From: JAAELZ01 sp965209105
GTDB lineage: Bacteria; Pseudomonadota; Gammaproteobacteria; Arenicellales; Poriferihabitantaceae
NCBI GenBank assembly: GCA_965209105.1
Contig: CBDBQB010000028.1
Location: forward strand, 1-41,690
Length of the DNA stretch: 41,690 nucleotides
Direction of reading: 5' to 3'
This document shows, in pieces, positions 1 to 8,783 of this stretch; the stretch's first letter is position 1; each line of letters opens with the position of its first letter. The notes below the pieces were generated by a model. The model saw only the letters and a program-made list of their open reading frames with translations. It ran no database searches and was not told the origin of the DNA. Both the position numbers and the translations under genes were made by a program.

Positions 1-753
1 CCCACGAACCATATCGTGCAATATACCCCTGCTGATCCTAAGTACGGTGATGTGGATGGAGACAATATTCCTGATATGGTGATTGCTCGATTACCCGTGC
101 GTACCGAAGCTGAGCTCAACGCGATGTTAAGCAAACGCAATGCTTACCTTAACAATACTTATACCAATACCGCCGTATTTGCTGCGGATAAAACCAGTCA
201 AACAGATCTTTATGATTTTGGGCAGGATAGCGATGAATTGATCAGCAACCATTTCGGTGGTTGGGACATCACTCGCGCATACCTCGATGATTTAAGTGCT
301 GAAAGTGCTAACGCTGTGGTGTCGAGTGCGATTAATGCGGGCACTGCATTGGCTGTTTATTCGGGGCATTCATCTGCCAATCAATTGTCGTTTTATGGCC
401 TCTTTGATGGTGATGATGCGGCGAGTCTAACCAATATTGGTTCTCCGACGGTGATTACTCAGTGGGGCTGCTGGAATACTTACAATGTAAACCCTGAAAC
501 GGAAAGCATGAGTCACCAGTTCTTGTTGAGTGGGGAGCAGGGCGCCGTGGCAGTGTTAGGCTCGAGTGTGGTGTCAAAAGTAGGGGCCGAAAAAATATTC
601 GCAAACCTGTTCTATGCCCAACTAAAGCAAGGCAAAACTTTAGGTAAGGCAATGTTGCTTGCAAAGCAGGAATACGCCGCTGGAAATGGCACAGATCTCG
701 ATATTCTCTTGGGGGTTACAGAGATGGGTTTCCCTGGAATAACGATACAATAA
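1..753 (+). CDS. Gingipain-like C25 family cysteine peptidase, C-terminal part (cut by window edge)
   Basis: The reading frame is open from base 1, so the gene begins before the window; the GTG at 16 is only an internal valine codon. The visible ~250 residues match the C-terminal half of a Peptidase_C25 domain. A calcium-loop-like D-G-D-N-I-P-D stretch precedes the I-A-R-L-P-V-R motif typical of the family. The likely catalytic histidine lies in Y-S-G-H-S-S (codon 367-369) and the likely nucleophile in Q-W-G-C-W-N (codon 469-471). C25 enzymes are secreted Arg/Lys-type endopeptidases, so this is probably an exported protein. The protein stops soon after the peptidase fold, with no obvious C-terminal sorting domain. 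The type II secretion operon later in the window is a possible exporter, which is inference. Family assignment is confident; specificity is not readable. Confidence 0.85.
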   Translation, partial: PTNHIVQYTPADPKYGDVDGDNIPDMVIARLPVRTEAELNAMLSKRNAYLNNTYTNTAVFAADKTSQTDLYDFGQDSDELISNHFGGWDITRAYLDDLSAESANAVVSSAINAGTALAVYSGHSSANQLSFYGLFDGDDAASLTNIGSPTVITQWGCWNTYNVNPETESMSHQFLLSGEQGAVAVLGSSVVSKVGAEKIFANLFYAQLKQGKTLGKAMLLAKQEYAAGNGTDLDILLGVTEMGFPGITIQ

Positions 754-884
754 GCTCCAATATTACGCTGAGCCACCCAAATATAGAGATTAATATAACC
801 TTAATAAATAAGTAGTTATAATAGGTTCATATAGTAAAGTATAGTAAGATAACGTAATACACGAGAATACTGTACATATTAGAC

Positions 885-1802
885 ATGAAAACTAACGATG
901 GCAAAGACATGATAGGTAAACACGAAATGACTGCGGCGAGTCCTAAGCGTCGAGCCTTATTTAAAAAGCTGGCCATTGGCGGCGGTATAAGTGCGGCGGT
1001 GACTGCCATGCCCGCTAAATGGATTAAGCCTGTTGTTGATATCGTGGTTTTACCTGCACATGCGGAATGCACGCTTTTCTGTGATGTAACCTTGAGTATT
1101 ACGGGGCGTGCGGTGCCTCCCCTGCTGTGCTCATCTGGGACAAGTCTAATAGAGCCTTTAGTTTTAAGTGGTGAGGCTTCTACGGGTTGCGGGCCGGTTG
1201 AAATTATTAGTATTAATTCAATTCTACCTTCCGGCGCGAGTTTTACCTCGACCTTGAGTGTGGGGAGTACGAGTACCCTGGCACCCGGTGGTACATTCCA
1301 GATTGATATCAGTGGTTACCCTTCTACCAGCCCATTTACATGCGATCCGGCTGAATCGGGTGTGATTACGATTGAATACCAATGTGTGGGCATTGATACA
1401 GAATCATCGATGTTAGCGATTGATATCGTTGAGCAAATATTGCTGGGTCAGGCTTCAAACGCATCGCCAAAAATTAGCGAAATGGCTGAAGAACAAAGCA
1501 CGCCGTTGGAACAGAAAGATGCTGAAAGCAATCAGCTCGAAGATACGCCTGAAGAACAAGATGAAAGTGCTGCGGATACAAGTGAAGAGCCCCAAGAACT
1601 GGATGAGCTTGCCGGAGATGCTGTTGAAGATCCATCTTCACAAAATGAAGATAGCGAAAGCGCTGGGGATTCGCCTGAAGAAGGTGATGCTGGTGACGAA
1701 GAGCTTGAAGATACTTCCGAGCAAGACGATGAAGTGGGTGAGACTACAGAAGAGCCCGCTGAGGAAGAAAGTGTATTACCAGTACCTATACCGGCAGGAT
1801 AA
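885..1802 (+). CDS. Tat-exported protein with C-terminal acidic tail (paralogue of the gene at 9840)
   Basis: This 305-residue protein is not from a family I can name. The N-terminus has a twin-arginine signal: R22-R23 in K-R-R-A-L-F-K-K, a Gly/Ala-rich hydrophobic stretch, then W46-x-K-P-V-V and a likely signal peptidase site after A-H-A (residue 60). The mature part opens with C-T-L-F-C and looks like a small beta-rich domain to about residue 185, with two more cysteine positions near its end. The remaining ~115 residues are low-complexity Glu/Asp/Ser/Thr, ending in V-L-P-V-P-I-P-A-G. The gene at 9840 has the same layout with RR, W, AHA and the first Cys at identical positions. ATGs at 909 and 927 are alternative starts; the first is chosen because it matches the paralogue's spacing. 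It is preceded by an A+T-rich 131-base gap. Function unknown; secreted or surface-associated is inferred. Confidence 0.8.
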   Translation: MKTNDGKDMIGKHEMTAASPKRRALFKKLAIGGGISAAVTAMPAKWIKPVVDIVVLPAHAECTLFCDVTLSITGRAVPPLLCSSGTSLIEPLVLSGEASTGCGPVEIISINSILPSGASFTSTLSVGSTSTLAPGGTFQIDISGYPSTSPFTCDPAESGVITIEYQCVGIDTESSMLAIDIVEQILLGQASNASPKISEMAEEQSTPLEQKDAESNQLEDTPEEQDESAADTSEEPQELDELAGDAVEDPSSQNEDSESAGDSPEEGDAGDEELEDTSEQDDEVGETTEEPAEEESVLPVPIPAG

Positions 1803-2020
1803 CACCTCTTTTCTTAAAAACACGTGGCATAAGGAAGGGGCAGTTGAGTGGGTGAGGTGCGTATCACATACTAAGAGAGTTTTGTATAAATCAGGTTAAC
1901 GAGTAAAAATGGTTAAAATCCCCTTGTTTTTCGTTGGGAAACTTGCCAGTAACTTGCTATTAGCTGCATTTCCCGCATCAAACAGAGTGTTTTCACCTCA
2001 TTTTTCTTTCGCTACTGATT

Positions 2021-2035
2021 TATGCAAAGCTCTCT
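2021..2035. repeat. Orphan IS terminal-repeat copy next to the IS5-type element
   Basis: TATGCAAAGCTCTCT here is the inverted copy of the left end of the adjacent insertion sequence (AGAGAGCTTTGCAT at 2075-2088), with 14 bases matching perfectly across a 39-base spacer. It is also a direct repeat of the IS right end at 3301-3316, with 15 of 16 bases the same when counted from 2020. It is therefore a third terminal-repeat copy outside the element, probably the scar of an earlier or neighbouring insertion. The two facing arms could also fold as a hairpin. Confidence 0.75.
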
Positions 2036-2075
2036 AATCTTCTTCCGTTTTTGGATTGTTATTCTTATATTATAA

Positions 2076-3315
2076 GAGAGCTTTGCATTATCACAGCTTT
2101 TCCGCCGCTTCGTATGAATACTCCGTTTTTTGAGCGACACATGTGCATTTATCTTCGCAAAGGGGCTTTTCGACCCGATTCGATGGAATTAACACCATTT
2201 GAGGCGCCTTTTCCAAGGAAAGAGGCTGGTTTAATCGCCTTTCGTGGCCTTTAGGCACAACTCACCTGCATTTTCCGGTATATCGACAGGCCACACTTGA
2301 TGTTGTGGCTCATCGCGATCAGCTGCGCTCGGCATTTGTTTCGCTCCAAACCCATATAACGCGCTTTTGATAATCCGTGGTGAAGTTTCAGTAAGCCAAA
2401 GACACGCTCAACTGTCGAACGGATACCAGAACGTATTTTATTCGCCGCTTTCTGCGCATCACTCAATGGTGCGTTCCGATAAGCTCGATACAATATCTTG
2501 CTTTTCTTGCCGAGTCGCTCTTCATTCTTCTGGCTAGCATAGGCACTGTCAGCATAGACAGCAGATTCCTTGCCCGTCAATACCTCATCAAAATGCTGTG
2601 AGTCATGGTCGTTCGCTGGGCTATACGCCAATTTCTTGATAAAGCCATCTTCATCTGTATTTGCATGAAGCTTATATCCGTACGTCGTTTTACGTTTACC
2701 ATCGGCTGATATCTTTGAGGTATAAGCCGCTTCAGGGTCTTGCGTATTTTTACCTTTCTTATTCTTCCTCGGGCGAGATTGCTTGGCTTCAATCACGGTG
2801 GCATCCACAATACTGATCGAACCTTGGGTGACGATCAAACTGGCTCGGGCAAGTTGCGTATTGATACGCGCTAACATGGCATCCAATAAGCCTTCTTTCT
2901 GAAGAAGATTCCTGAATCGCCAGATAGTTGAATGATCAGGTATCGAATCGCTTAGATTCAGACCAACAAAGCGGCGAAACAATAAATCCCGAGCCAGTTG
3001 TTTCTCCATCGCTGGGTCGCTTAAGTTATACCAGGCTTGGAGCAGCATCACTTTAAACATCATCAGCGGCGGAAAGGCTGGCTTACCTCGTTTACTGGAA
3101 TATAACGGACTCAGAAGACCTTCGATCTCAGGCCAATCGATAATTTGATGAACATCATCAAGCTCTTTTAGACTATCATGCTTCGATAACAAGGCGTCTG
3201 CAAGGCCATATTGTGATAGGTTTTTCCAAGACATAGCGACTATTTCCTAACGATATAATTCTGTTTGAATTTTAACATTTATGTCTCGACCCTTTCGGAA
3301 TTATGCAAAGGTCTC
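2076..3315 (-). mobile_element. Complete IS5-family insertion sequence, about 1.24 kb
   Basis: The element contains one transposase gene on the minus strand and is bounded by imperfect 15-bp inverted repeats, GAGAGCTTTGCATTA at 2076-2090 and the inverse of GAGACCTTTGCATAA at 3301-3315, with 13 of 15 matching. TATAA stands directly outside both ends (2071-2075 and 3316-3320) and reads as a target duplication. If the ends are moved out by one base, the duplication is ATA instead, so its length is ambiguous. About 160 bases between the left repeat and the transposase stop hold no convincing gene. The intact repeats, intact ORF and visible duplication suggest a fairly recent insertion. It lies ~110 bases upstream of dapB and may have changed that gene's promoter. 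I cannot name the specific IS. Confidence 0.85.
2251..3234 (-). CDS. IS5-family DDE transposase
   Basis: A full-length 327-residue transposase of the IS5/IS1182-like DDE group. The N-terminal DUF772-type region (D-x-P-x-H-S-T-I-W-R-F-R-N) precedes the catalytic core. The proposed DDE triad is D144 in S-I-V-D-A-T-V-I-E-A, D229 in V-Y-A-D-S-A-Y, and E276 in the R-S-T-V-E-R-V-F-G-L-L-K signature with its characteristic R and K spacing. A basic Lys/Arg-rich insert follows the first Asp, as is usual in this group. No frameshift or stop interrupts it, so the enzyme could be active. It catalyses cut-and-paste or copy-out movement of its own element by recognising the flanking inverted repeats. Confidence 0.93.
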   Translation of the reverse strand: MSWKNLSQYGLADALLSKHDSLKELDDVHQIIDWPEIEGLLSPLYSSKRGKPAFPPLMMFKVMLLQAWYNLSDPAMEKQLARDLLFRRFVGLNLSDSIPDHSTIWRFRNLLQKEGLLDAMLARINTQLARASLIVTQGSISIVDATVIEAKQSRPRKNKKGKNTQDPEAAYTSKISADGKRKTTYGYKLHANTDEDGFIKKLAYSPANDHDSQHFDEVLTGKESAVYADSAYASQKNEERLGKKSKILYRAYRNAPLSDAQKAANKIRSGIRSTVERVFGLLKLHHGLSKARYMGLERNKCRAQLIAMSHNIKCGLSIYRKMQVSCA

Positions 3316-3425
3316 TATAAGTAGTGTCAGACCAAACAAATTAATATTGTTGCACTGGTAGATTGGAATATTGCGGCGCAGAGAGTATCCTTCGCGCTTT
3401 GGAAATATAAGATAGTTTAAGATTA

Positions 3426-4226
3426 ATGGTTGATATTGCAGTAGTTGGCGCCGCAGGACGAATGGGAGGCGCATTGATTCGCGCGATTGCCGCTGACGAA
3501 GAACTTTCTCTGTCTTGCGCGCTCGAACATGGCGAATCCATAGCATTGGGCAAAGACGCGGGTGAGGTGGCCAACATCGGTTTATCGAATATCGCGATTG
3601 CTGATAGTCCGAAGCAACAGCCTTTCGATATCATGATTGATTTCTCAACGCCGGCATCTACGCTGCTTAATATTGAATTTTGTCAAAATGAAAAACGCGC
3701 GATAGTCATCGGCACGACGGGTATGAACGATGCGGTGCTGGCGAAAATGCGACTAGCCGCGAAAACCATTCCAGTGATGTACTCTGCAAATTATAGTGTG
3801 GGCGTCAATTTAACGGCAAAATTGGTTGAGATGGCGACCAAAATTATTGGAGAGGAATCAGATATTGAACTCGTCGAGGCGCATCATAAACATAAGGTTG
3901 ATGCACCTTCGGGTACATCTTTATTGTTGGGCAATGTGATTGCCAACAGCTTGGGGGCCTCACTTGAAGACCGTGCCGTGTTCAGTCGCGAAGGAATTAT
4001 TGGCGAGCGTGCGGAAGGTTCAATAGGATTTTCAACCATTCGCGGTGGCGATCTTGCGGGTGAGCATACCGTCATATTTTTCGGTGCATCGAAACGACTC
4101 GAAATCACGCATCGCGCGACGGATCGAAAAATATTTGCAAATGGGGCGCTGAAGGCCGCTAAGTGGTTGAGTGAGAAACCCGCCGGCCTGTATGATATGA
4201 ATGATGTCTTGGGATTAAGCGATTAG
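3426..4226 (+). CDS. dapB: 4-hydroxy-tetrahydrodipicolinate reductase
   Basis: DapB performs the NAD(P)H-dependent second committed step of lysine/meso-diaminopimelate synthesis in the cytoplasm. At 266 residues it is the usual length. The Rossmann dinucleotide motif G-A-A-G-R-M-G is at residues 8-14. The active-site signature E-A-H-H-K-H-K-V-D-A-P-S-G-T is at about 151-164, with H153/H154 and K157 matching the catalytic His and Lys of the family. The ATG at 3426 leaves only a short lead before the Rossmann fold, as expected; no strong ribosome site is visible. An IS lies just upstream. In many Gammaproteobacteria dapB follows dnaJ and precedes carA; here the carA side is conserved but dnaJ is 14 kb away. 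Confidence 0.96.
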   Translation: MVDIAVVGAAGRMGGALIRAIAADEELSLSCALEHGESIALGKDAGEVANIGLSNIAIADSPKQQPFDIMIDFSTPASTLLNIEFCQNEKRAIVIGTTGMNDAVLAKMRLAAKTIPVMYSANYSVGVNLTAKLVEMATKIIGEESDIELVEAHHKHKVDAPSGTSLLLGNVIANSLGASLEDRAVFSREGIIGERAEGSIGFSTIRGGDLAGEHTVIFFGASKRLEITHRATDRKIFANGALKAAKWLSEKPAGLYDMNDVLGLSD

Positions 4227-4306
4227 GTTTCGCCTTGAATATCGCTGGATTTTGATTGATATAAAACTTCGCAAGGCATAAAATCCGCCGGATAGAATTA
4301 CCCAGA

Positions 4307-4335
4307 GGGGGAAGCTGTCGCTTCTCCCTTTTTTT
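4307..4335 (+). terminator. Hairpin plus T-run between dapB and carA (terminator or attenuator)
   Basis: GGGGGAAGC (4307-4315), loop TGTC, GCTTCTCCC (4320-4328) forms a 9-bp stem with a single G-U pair, followed by seven T residues. This is a textbook intrinsic terminator. It ends dapB transcription or, since it sits 41 bases before the likely carA start, could act as an attenuator in the carAB leader. The structure is clear; the regulatory role is inference. Confidence 0.8.
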
Positions 4336-4376
4336 AGGCACTTTTGCCTGATGGCTCGACCAAATTGGACCGACTT

Positions 4377-5531
4377 TTGAAACAATTAGCAATTCTGGCG
4401 CTGGCTGATGGAACCGTTTTCCGCGGTGAATCTATCGGTGCATCGGGTAGCCGGGTCGGCGAAGTTGTTTTCAATACCTCGATGACGGGTTATCAAGAGA
4501 TTCTGACCGACCCTTCTTACGCTGAGCAAATGATCAATTTGACCTATCCGCAGATTGGGAACACCGGTTGCAATGAAGAAGATGTTGAGGCGGATAAGAT
4601 TTTTGCTAAAGGCTTAATTATTCGTACTTTACCGCGTCAGTACAGTAATTATAGATCGTCAATGGGCTTGGACGACTACTTAAAGCAAAAGGATGTGGTG
4701 GGTATTGCAGATATCGATAATCGAGAGCTGACACGAATTTTGCGAGACAAAGGTGCGCAGTCCGCTTGTATTGTGGCTGGCCGAGATGCTGAGTCATCAG
4801 ATGCTGAGGACAATGCAATACAGCAAGCGCAAGCGTTCTCAGGATTGGCGGGTATGGATTTAGCCAAACAAGTCACCACCGGATCATCATACGATTGGAA
4901 CGCGGGGGTCTGGTCATTAGAAACAGGCTACGCGAAGGCAGGGGCAACAAAATTCAAAGTCGTGGCCTATGATTTTGGGGTTAAGCATAATATCCTGAGA
5001 TTATTGGCAGATCGCGGTTGCGAGATTATCGTGGTGCCCGCACAAACCTCAGCCGAAGAGGTTGTTTCGATGAATCCTGATGGGGTGTTCTTGTCAAATG
5101 GGCCGGGCGATCCTGAACCTTGTGATTACGCCATTGAGGCGATAGCGAGTTTGCTTGAACAAAAAATGCCAATTTTTGGTATTTGTTTGGGGCATCAATT
5201 AATGGCAGTCGCCAGCGGTGCAAAGACCTTTAAAATGAAGACGGGGCATCACGGCGCGAATCACCCTGTGCAAGCGCTTGTGTCGGGTAAAGTGATGATC
5301 ACCAGCCAAAATCACGGCTTTGCGGTCTCGGACGAAAGCTTGCCGAACATCTTGGAGGTGACCCACTTATCGCTATTCGACGGAACAATACAAGGTTTGC
5401 GTCGAACCGATTGCCCTGCATTTTCCTTTCAAGGGCACCCTGAAGCCAGCCCTGGGCCGCAAGATATTGTCGGCCTGTTTGACGAATTTATTGATCTGAT
5501 GACAGCAAACAAGGATGGCGATCATGCCTAA
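4377..5531 (+). CDS. carA: Carbamoyl-phosphate synthase small (glutaminase) subunit
   Basis: CarA hydrolyses glutamine and passes ammonia to CarB for carbamoyl phosphate, the precursor of arginine and pyrimidines. The N-terminal CPSase small-chain domain (L-A-D-G-T-x-F-R-G-E-S-I-G, then T-G-Y-Q-E-I-L-T-D-P-S-Y) is followed by a class I glutamine amidotransferase with nucleophile Cys in G-I-C-L-G-H-Q and the G-H-P-E-A-S-P-G-P motif carrying His and Glu. The frame extends back to a TTG at 4344. I prefer the TTG at 4377 because it gives 384 residues and puts the nucleophile at C270, close to the Escherichia coli protein. Neither start has a convincing ribosome site. The stop overlaps the carB start by eight bases. 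Confidence 0.95.
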   Translation: MKQLAILALADGTVFRGESIGASGSRVGEVVFNTSMTGYQEILTDPSYAEQMINLTYPQIGNTGCNEEDVEADKIFAKGLIIRTLPRQYSNYRSSMGLDDYLKQKDVVGIADIDNRELTRILRDKGAQSACIVAGRDAESSDAEDNAIQQAQAFSGLAGMDLAKQVTTGSSYDWNAGVWSLETGYAKAGATKFKVVAYDFGVKHNILRLLADRGCEIIVVPAQTSAEEVVSMNPDGVFLSNGPGDPEPCDYAIEAIASLLEQKMPIFGICLGHQLMAVASGAKTFKMKTGHHGANHPVQALVSGKVMITSQNHGFAVSDESLPNILEVTHLSLFDGTIQGLRRTDCPAFSFQGHPEASPGPQDIVGLFDEFIDLMTANKDGDHA

Positions 5532-8500
5532 ACGCGATGATATCAATAAAATTCTGATCATCGGCGCAGGGCCAATCATTATTGGTCAGGCCTGCGAGTT
5601 CGATTATTCAGGTGTGCAGGCTTGTAAGGCGCTACAAGAGGAGGGTTACACGGTTATTCTGGTCAACTCGAATCCCGCGACCATTATGACCGATCCGGGG
5701 TTCGCAGATGCCACATACATCGAACCGATTGAATGGCGAACTGTCGCAAAAATTATCGAAATAGAACGCCCCGATGCGTTGTTGCCGACGATGGGGGGGC
5801 AAACCGCCCTTAATTGTGCATTGGATTTAGATCGACACGGCGTGTTGGCCAAATTCAATGTTGAAATGATCGGCGCATCGAAACAAGCCATCGATAAAGC
5901 AGAGGATCGTGAAAAATTTAAAATAGCGATGCAAAAAATTGGCTTGGATTCGGTCGGGGGCGATATAGCGCATACTCTGGAGCAAGCGCACGAAGTATTG
6001 GCACAAACGGGCCTTCCTGCCATTATTCGCCCCTCATTTACCATGGGCGGCACCGGCGGCGGGATAGCCTATAATATTGAAGAATTCGATGAAATTTGTG
6101 AACGCGGTTTAGACGCCTCGCCGACCAATGAGTTGTTAATCGAAGAAAGCATCATCGGTTGGAAAGAATACGAGATGGAGGTGGTGCGCGATCATCAAGA
6201 TAATTGCATCATCATCTGCTCGATTGAAAATTTAGACCCGATGGGGGTGCATACGGGCGACTCGATCACAGTAGCGCCAGCGCAGACCTTGACCGATAAA
6301 GAATATCAATTGATGCGCAATGCGAGTTTGGCGGTATTGCGGGAAATCGGGGTTGATACGGGTGGTTCGAATGTGCAGTTCGCGATCAACCCTGACAATG
6401 GCCGTATGATCGTTATTGAGATGAATCCGCGTGTCTCGCGTTCATCTGCTTTAGCCTCGAAGGCAACAGGATTTCCGATTGCGAAAGTCGCGGCGAAGTT
6501 GGCGGTGGGTTATTCCTTAGATGAGCTTCGAAATGAAATCACTGGCGGTCTAACCCCTGCTTCATTTGAGCCGAGCATTGATTACGTGGTGACTAAAATC
6601 CCGCGCTTTGACTTTGTCAAATTTCCACAAGCCGATGCGACGCTCACCACGCAGATGAAATCGGTGGGTGAAGTCATGGCCATCGGGCGCACGTTTCAAG
6701 AATCTCTGCAAAAGGCCATTCGCGGCCTAGAAATAGGCCGTACAGGTTTGGATTCGATGGTTGATTTCAATGGTGCTGACAGCCAAGTTGAAGAACATAT
6801 CAGTACTCAACTGCGCGTACCGAGCACAGATCGCTTATGGTACGTTGCCGATGCTTTTCGATCGGGTATGTCAATTGACGAAATTTTTGGAAAGTGCATG
6901 ATCGATCCGTGGTTTTTAGCGGAAATTAAAGATTTAGTTGAGACCGAAACGGAGATTGGGCAACTAACATTAGACAAAATAAAAGCTGATGCGTTTAAAT
7001 CTTATAAACGTAAGGGATTTTCTGATAAGCGTTTAGCCACTTTGCTTGGCCGAGACGAAACCGCAGTGCGAGACGCGCGTTATGCCTTAGGCGTACATCC
7101 CGTTTATAAACGAGTCGATTCCTGTGCTGCGGAGTTTGATACCACGACGGCTTATATGTACTCAAGCTACGAAGATTTTTGCGAAGCGCAGCCCTCTGAT
7201 AAAAAGAAAATAATAGTTTTAGGCGGTGGCCCCAATCGAATCGGTCAGGGTATTGAGTTTGATTATTGTTGCGTGCACGCCGCATTGGCTTTACGCGATG
7301 ATGGCTATGAAACCATCATGGTCAATTGTAATCCAGAAACGGTTTCCACTGATTACGACACCTCAGATCGTCTGTATTTCGAGCCGCTCACATTGGAAGA
7401 CGTCTTAGAAATTACTCGAATTGAAAAACCTTACGGGGTGATCGTCCAGTACGGCGGTCAAACGCCGTTAAACTTAGCGCGCGCACTTGAGGCACAAGGC
7501 GTGCCGATTATCGGTACGTCGCCAGATTCAATTCATAAGGCCGAAGATCGTGAGTATTTTCAATCCTTACTCAATGATTTAGATTTGCTGCAGCCACCGA
7601 ATCGAACGGCGACCGATGCGGATACGGCGCTTCAGTTGGCTGAAGAAGTGGGTTATCCCTTGGTAGTGCGGCCCTCTTATGTCTTGGGCGGTAGAGCGAT
7701 GGAGATTGTGCACAATCCAGAAGATTTATCACACTACATGAAAACTGCCATCAGCGTGTCAAATGAATCGCCAGTGCTATTGGATCGATTCTTGAATGAT
7801 GCCATTGAAGTGGATGCCGATGCGATCTGCGATGGTAAAGAGGTGGTGATCGGCGGCATTATGGAGCATATCGAAGAAGCGGGGGTTCACTCCGGCGATT
7901 CGGCCTGCTCTCTGCCACCGTTTAGCTTGAGTGATACCATGCAAGACGAACTAAGGCGACAGACCCGTGTGATGGCGCTGAAAATCGGTGTGATCGGCTT
8001 GATGAATGTGCAGTTTGCGATAAAAGGCGATGAGGTGTATGTGTTAGAAGTTAATCCTCGCGCCTCGCGCACCGTACCGTTTGTATCTAAAGCAACGGGG
8101 CGATCCTTGGCCAAAATTGCGGCGCGTTGCATGGCAGGTCAATCGTTAGCGGATCAGGGTGTGACGGGCGAAATCGTGCCGCCTTATTATTCAGTCAAAG
8201 AAGCGGTATTCCCTTTTAATAAGTTTCCCGGGGTCGATACAATTCTAGGCCCTGAGATGAAATCCACGGGTGAAGTCATGGGAATCGGGAAGAGCTTTGG
8301 TGAGGCTTTTCGTAAATCACAAGCGGCTGCGGGACAAAAAATAGCGGCAAGCGGTCGAGTACTCATCAGCGTAAAAACTTTAGATCAGTCTGTGATCGTG
8401 CCGATTGCGCAATATTTTTCCGATGCTGGTTTTGAGTTGGTTGCGACCGAGGGAACGGGCGCAGTACTGAGTGAAGCTGGGCTAACAGTCGTTGCGGTCA

Positions 8501-8751
8501 ATAAGGTCAGCGAAGGCCGGCCTCATGTGGTTGATCGGATCAAAAACAATGATTTTGACCTGATTATTAACACCACAGCAGGCAAGCAAAGTATCAAAGA
8601 TTCCTATACTATTCGTCGAGAAGCGCTGTTGCGTAAGACCACCTATTACACAACGATTGCAGGCGCAAAAGCAGCGGTTGAGGCGCATCGCGCGGGTGAA
8701 GAGATTAGCGTTAATCGCTTACAAGACTTACATCGAAGCTTGGCGCCCTAA
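5524..8751 (+). CDS. carB: Carbamoyl-phosphate synthase large subunit
   Basis: CarB makes carbamoyl phosphate from bicarbonate, ammonia and two ATP. It has two homologous ATP-grasp halves (about residues 1-400 and 550-935), a linker, and a C-terminal methylglyoxal-synthase-like allosteric domain (about 936-1075). Each half starts with a G-x-G-P-x-x-I-G-Q motif followed by E-F-D-Y, and each carries the E-x-N-P-R-x-S-R-[ST] signature. The ATG at 5524 (M-P-K-R-D-D-I) is chosen over the one at 5515 because AAGGA at 5510-5514 is correctly spaced for it and because it matches known CarB starts. Its 1075 residues are normal. It overlaps carA by eight bases (ATGCCTAA), implying translational coupling. 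No lesions are seen. Confidence 0.97.
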   Translation: MPKRDDINKILIIGAGPIIIGQACEFDYSGVQACKALQEEGYTVILVNSNPATIMTDPGFADATYIEPIEWRTVAKIIEIERPDALLPTMGGQTALNCALDLDRHGVLAKFNVEMIGASKQAIDKAEDREKFKIAMQKIGLDSVGGDIAHTLEQAHEVLAQTGLPAIIRPSFTMGGTGGGIAYNIEEFDEICERGLDASPTNELLIEESIIGWKEYEMEVVRDHQDNCIIICSIENLDPMGVHTGDSITVAPAQTLTDKEYQLMRNASLAVLREIGVDTGGSNVQFAINPDNGRMIVIEMNPRVSRSSALASKATGFPIAKVAAKLAVGYSLDELRNEITGGLTPASFEPSIDYVVTKIPRFDFVKFPQADATLTTQMKSVGEVMAIGRTFQESLQKAIRGLEIGRTGLDSMVDFNGADSQVEEHISTQLRVPSTDRLWYVADAFRSGMSIDEIFGKCMIDPWFLAEIKDLVETETEIGQLTLDKIKADAFKSYKRKGFSDKRLATLLGRDETAVRDARYALGVHPVYKRVDSCAAEFDTTTAYMYSSYEDFCEAQPSDKKKIIVLGGGPNRIGQGIEFDYCCVHAALALRDDGYETIMVNCNPETVSTDYDTSDRLYFEPLTLEDVLEITRIEKPYGVIVQYGGQTPLNLARALEAQGVPIIGTSPDSIHKAEDREYFQSLLNDLDLLQPPNRTATDADTALQLAEEVGYPLVVRPSYVLGGRAMEIVHNPEDLSHYMKTAISVSNESPVLLDRFLNDAIEVDADAICDGKEVVIGGIMEHIEEAGVHSGDSACSLPPFSLSDTMQDELRRQTRVMALKIGVIGLMNVQFAIKGDEVYVLEVNPRASRTVPFVSKATGRSLAKIAARCMAGQSLADQGVTGEIVPPYYSVKEAVFPFNKFPGVDTILGPEMKSTGEVMGIGKSFGEAFRKSQAAAGQKIAASGRVLISVKTLDQSVIVPIAQYFSDAGFELVATEGTGAVLSEAGLTVVAVNKVSEGRPHVVDRIKNNDFDLIINTTAGKQSIKDSYTIRREALLRKTTYYTTIAGAKAAVEAHRAGEEISVNRLQDLHRSLAP

Positions 8752-8783
8752 ACGCGATTTAAAACCTGAAAGTAAAAATTAGC

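Noticed and set aside
1420..1899. 159-codon open frame overlapping the first Tat gene
   Set aside because: It is a frame-shifted shadow of the acidic tail: GAA/GAT-rich codons read out of frame give a Lys-rich artefact. No family resemblance.
2051..2254. 67-codon open frame across the IS left end
   Set aside because: It spans the inverted repeat boundary, has no ribosome site and no recognisable protein features.
5646..6053. 135-codon antisense frame inside carB
   Set aside because: Opposite-strand shadow of a conserved carB coding region.
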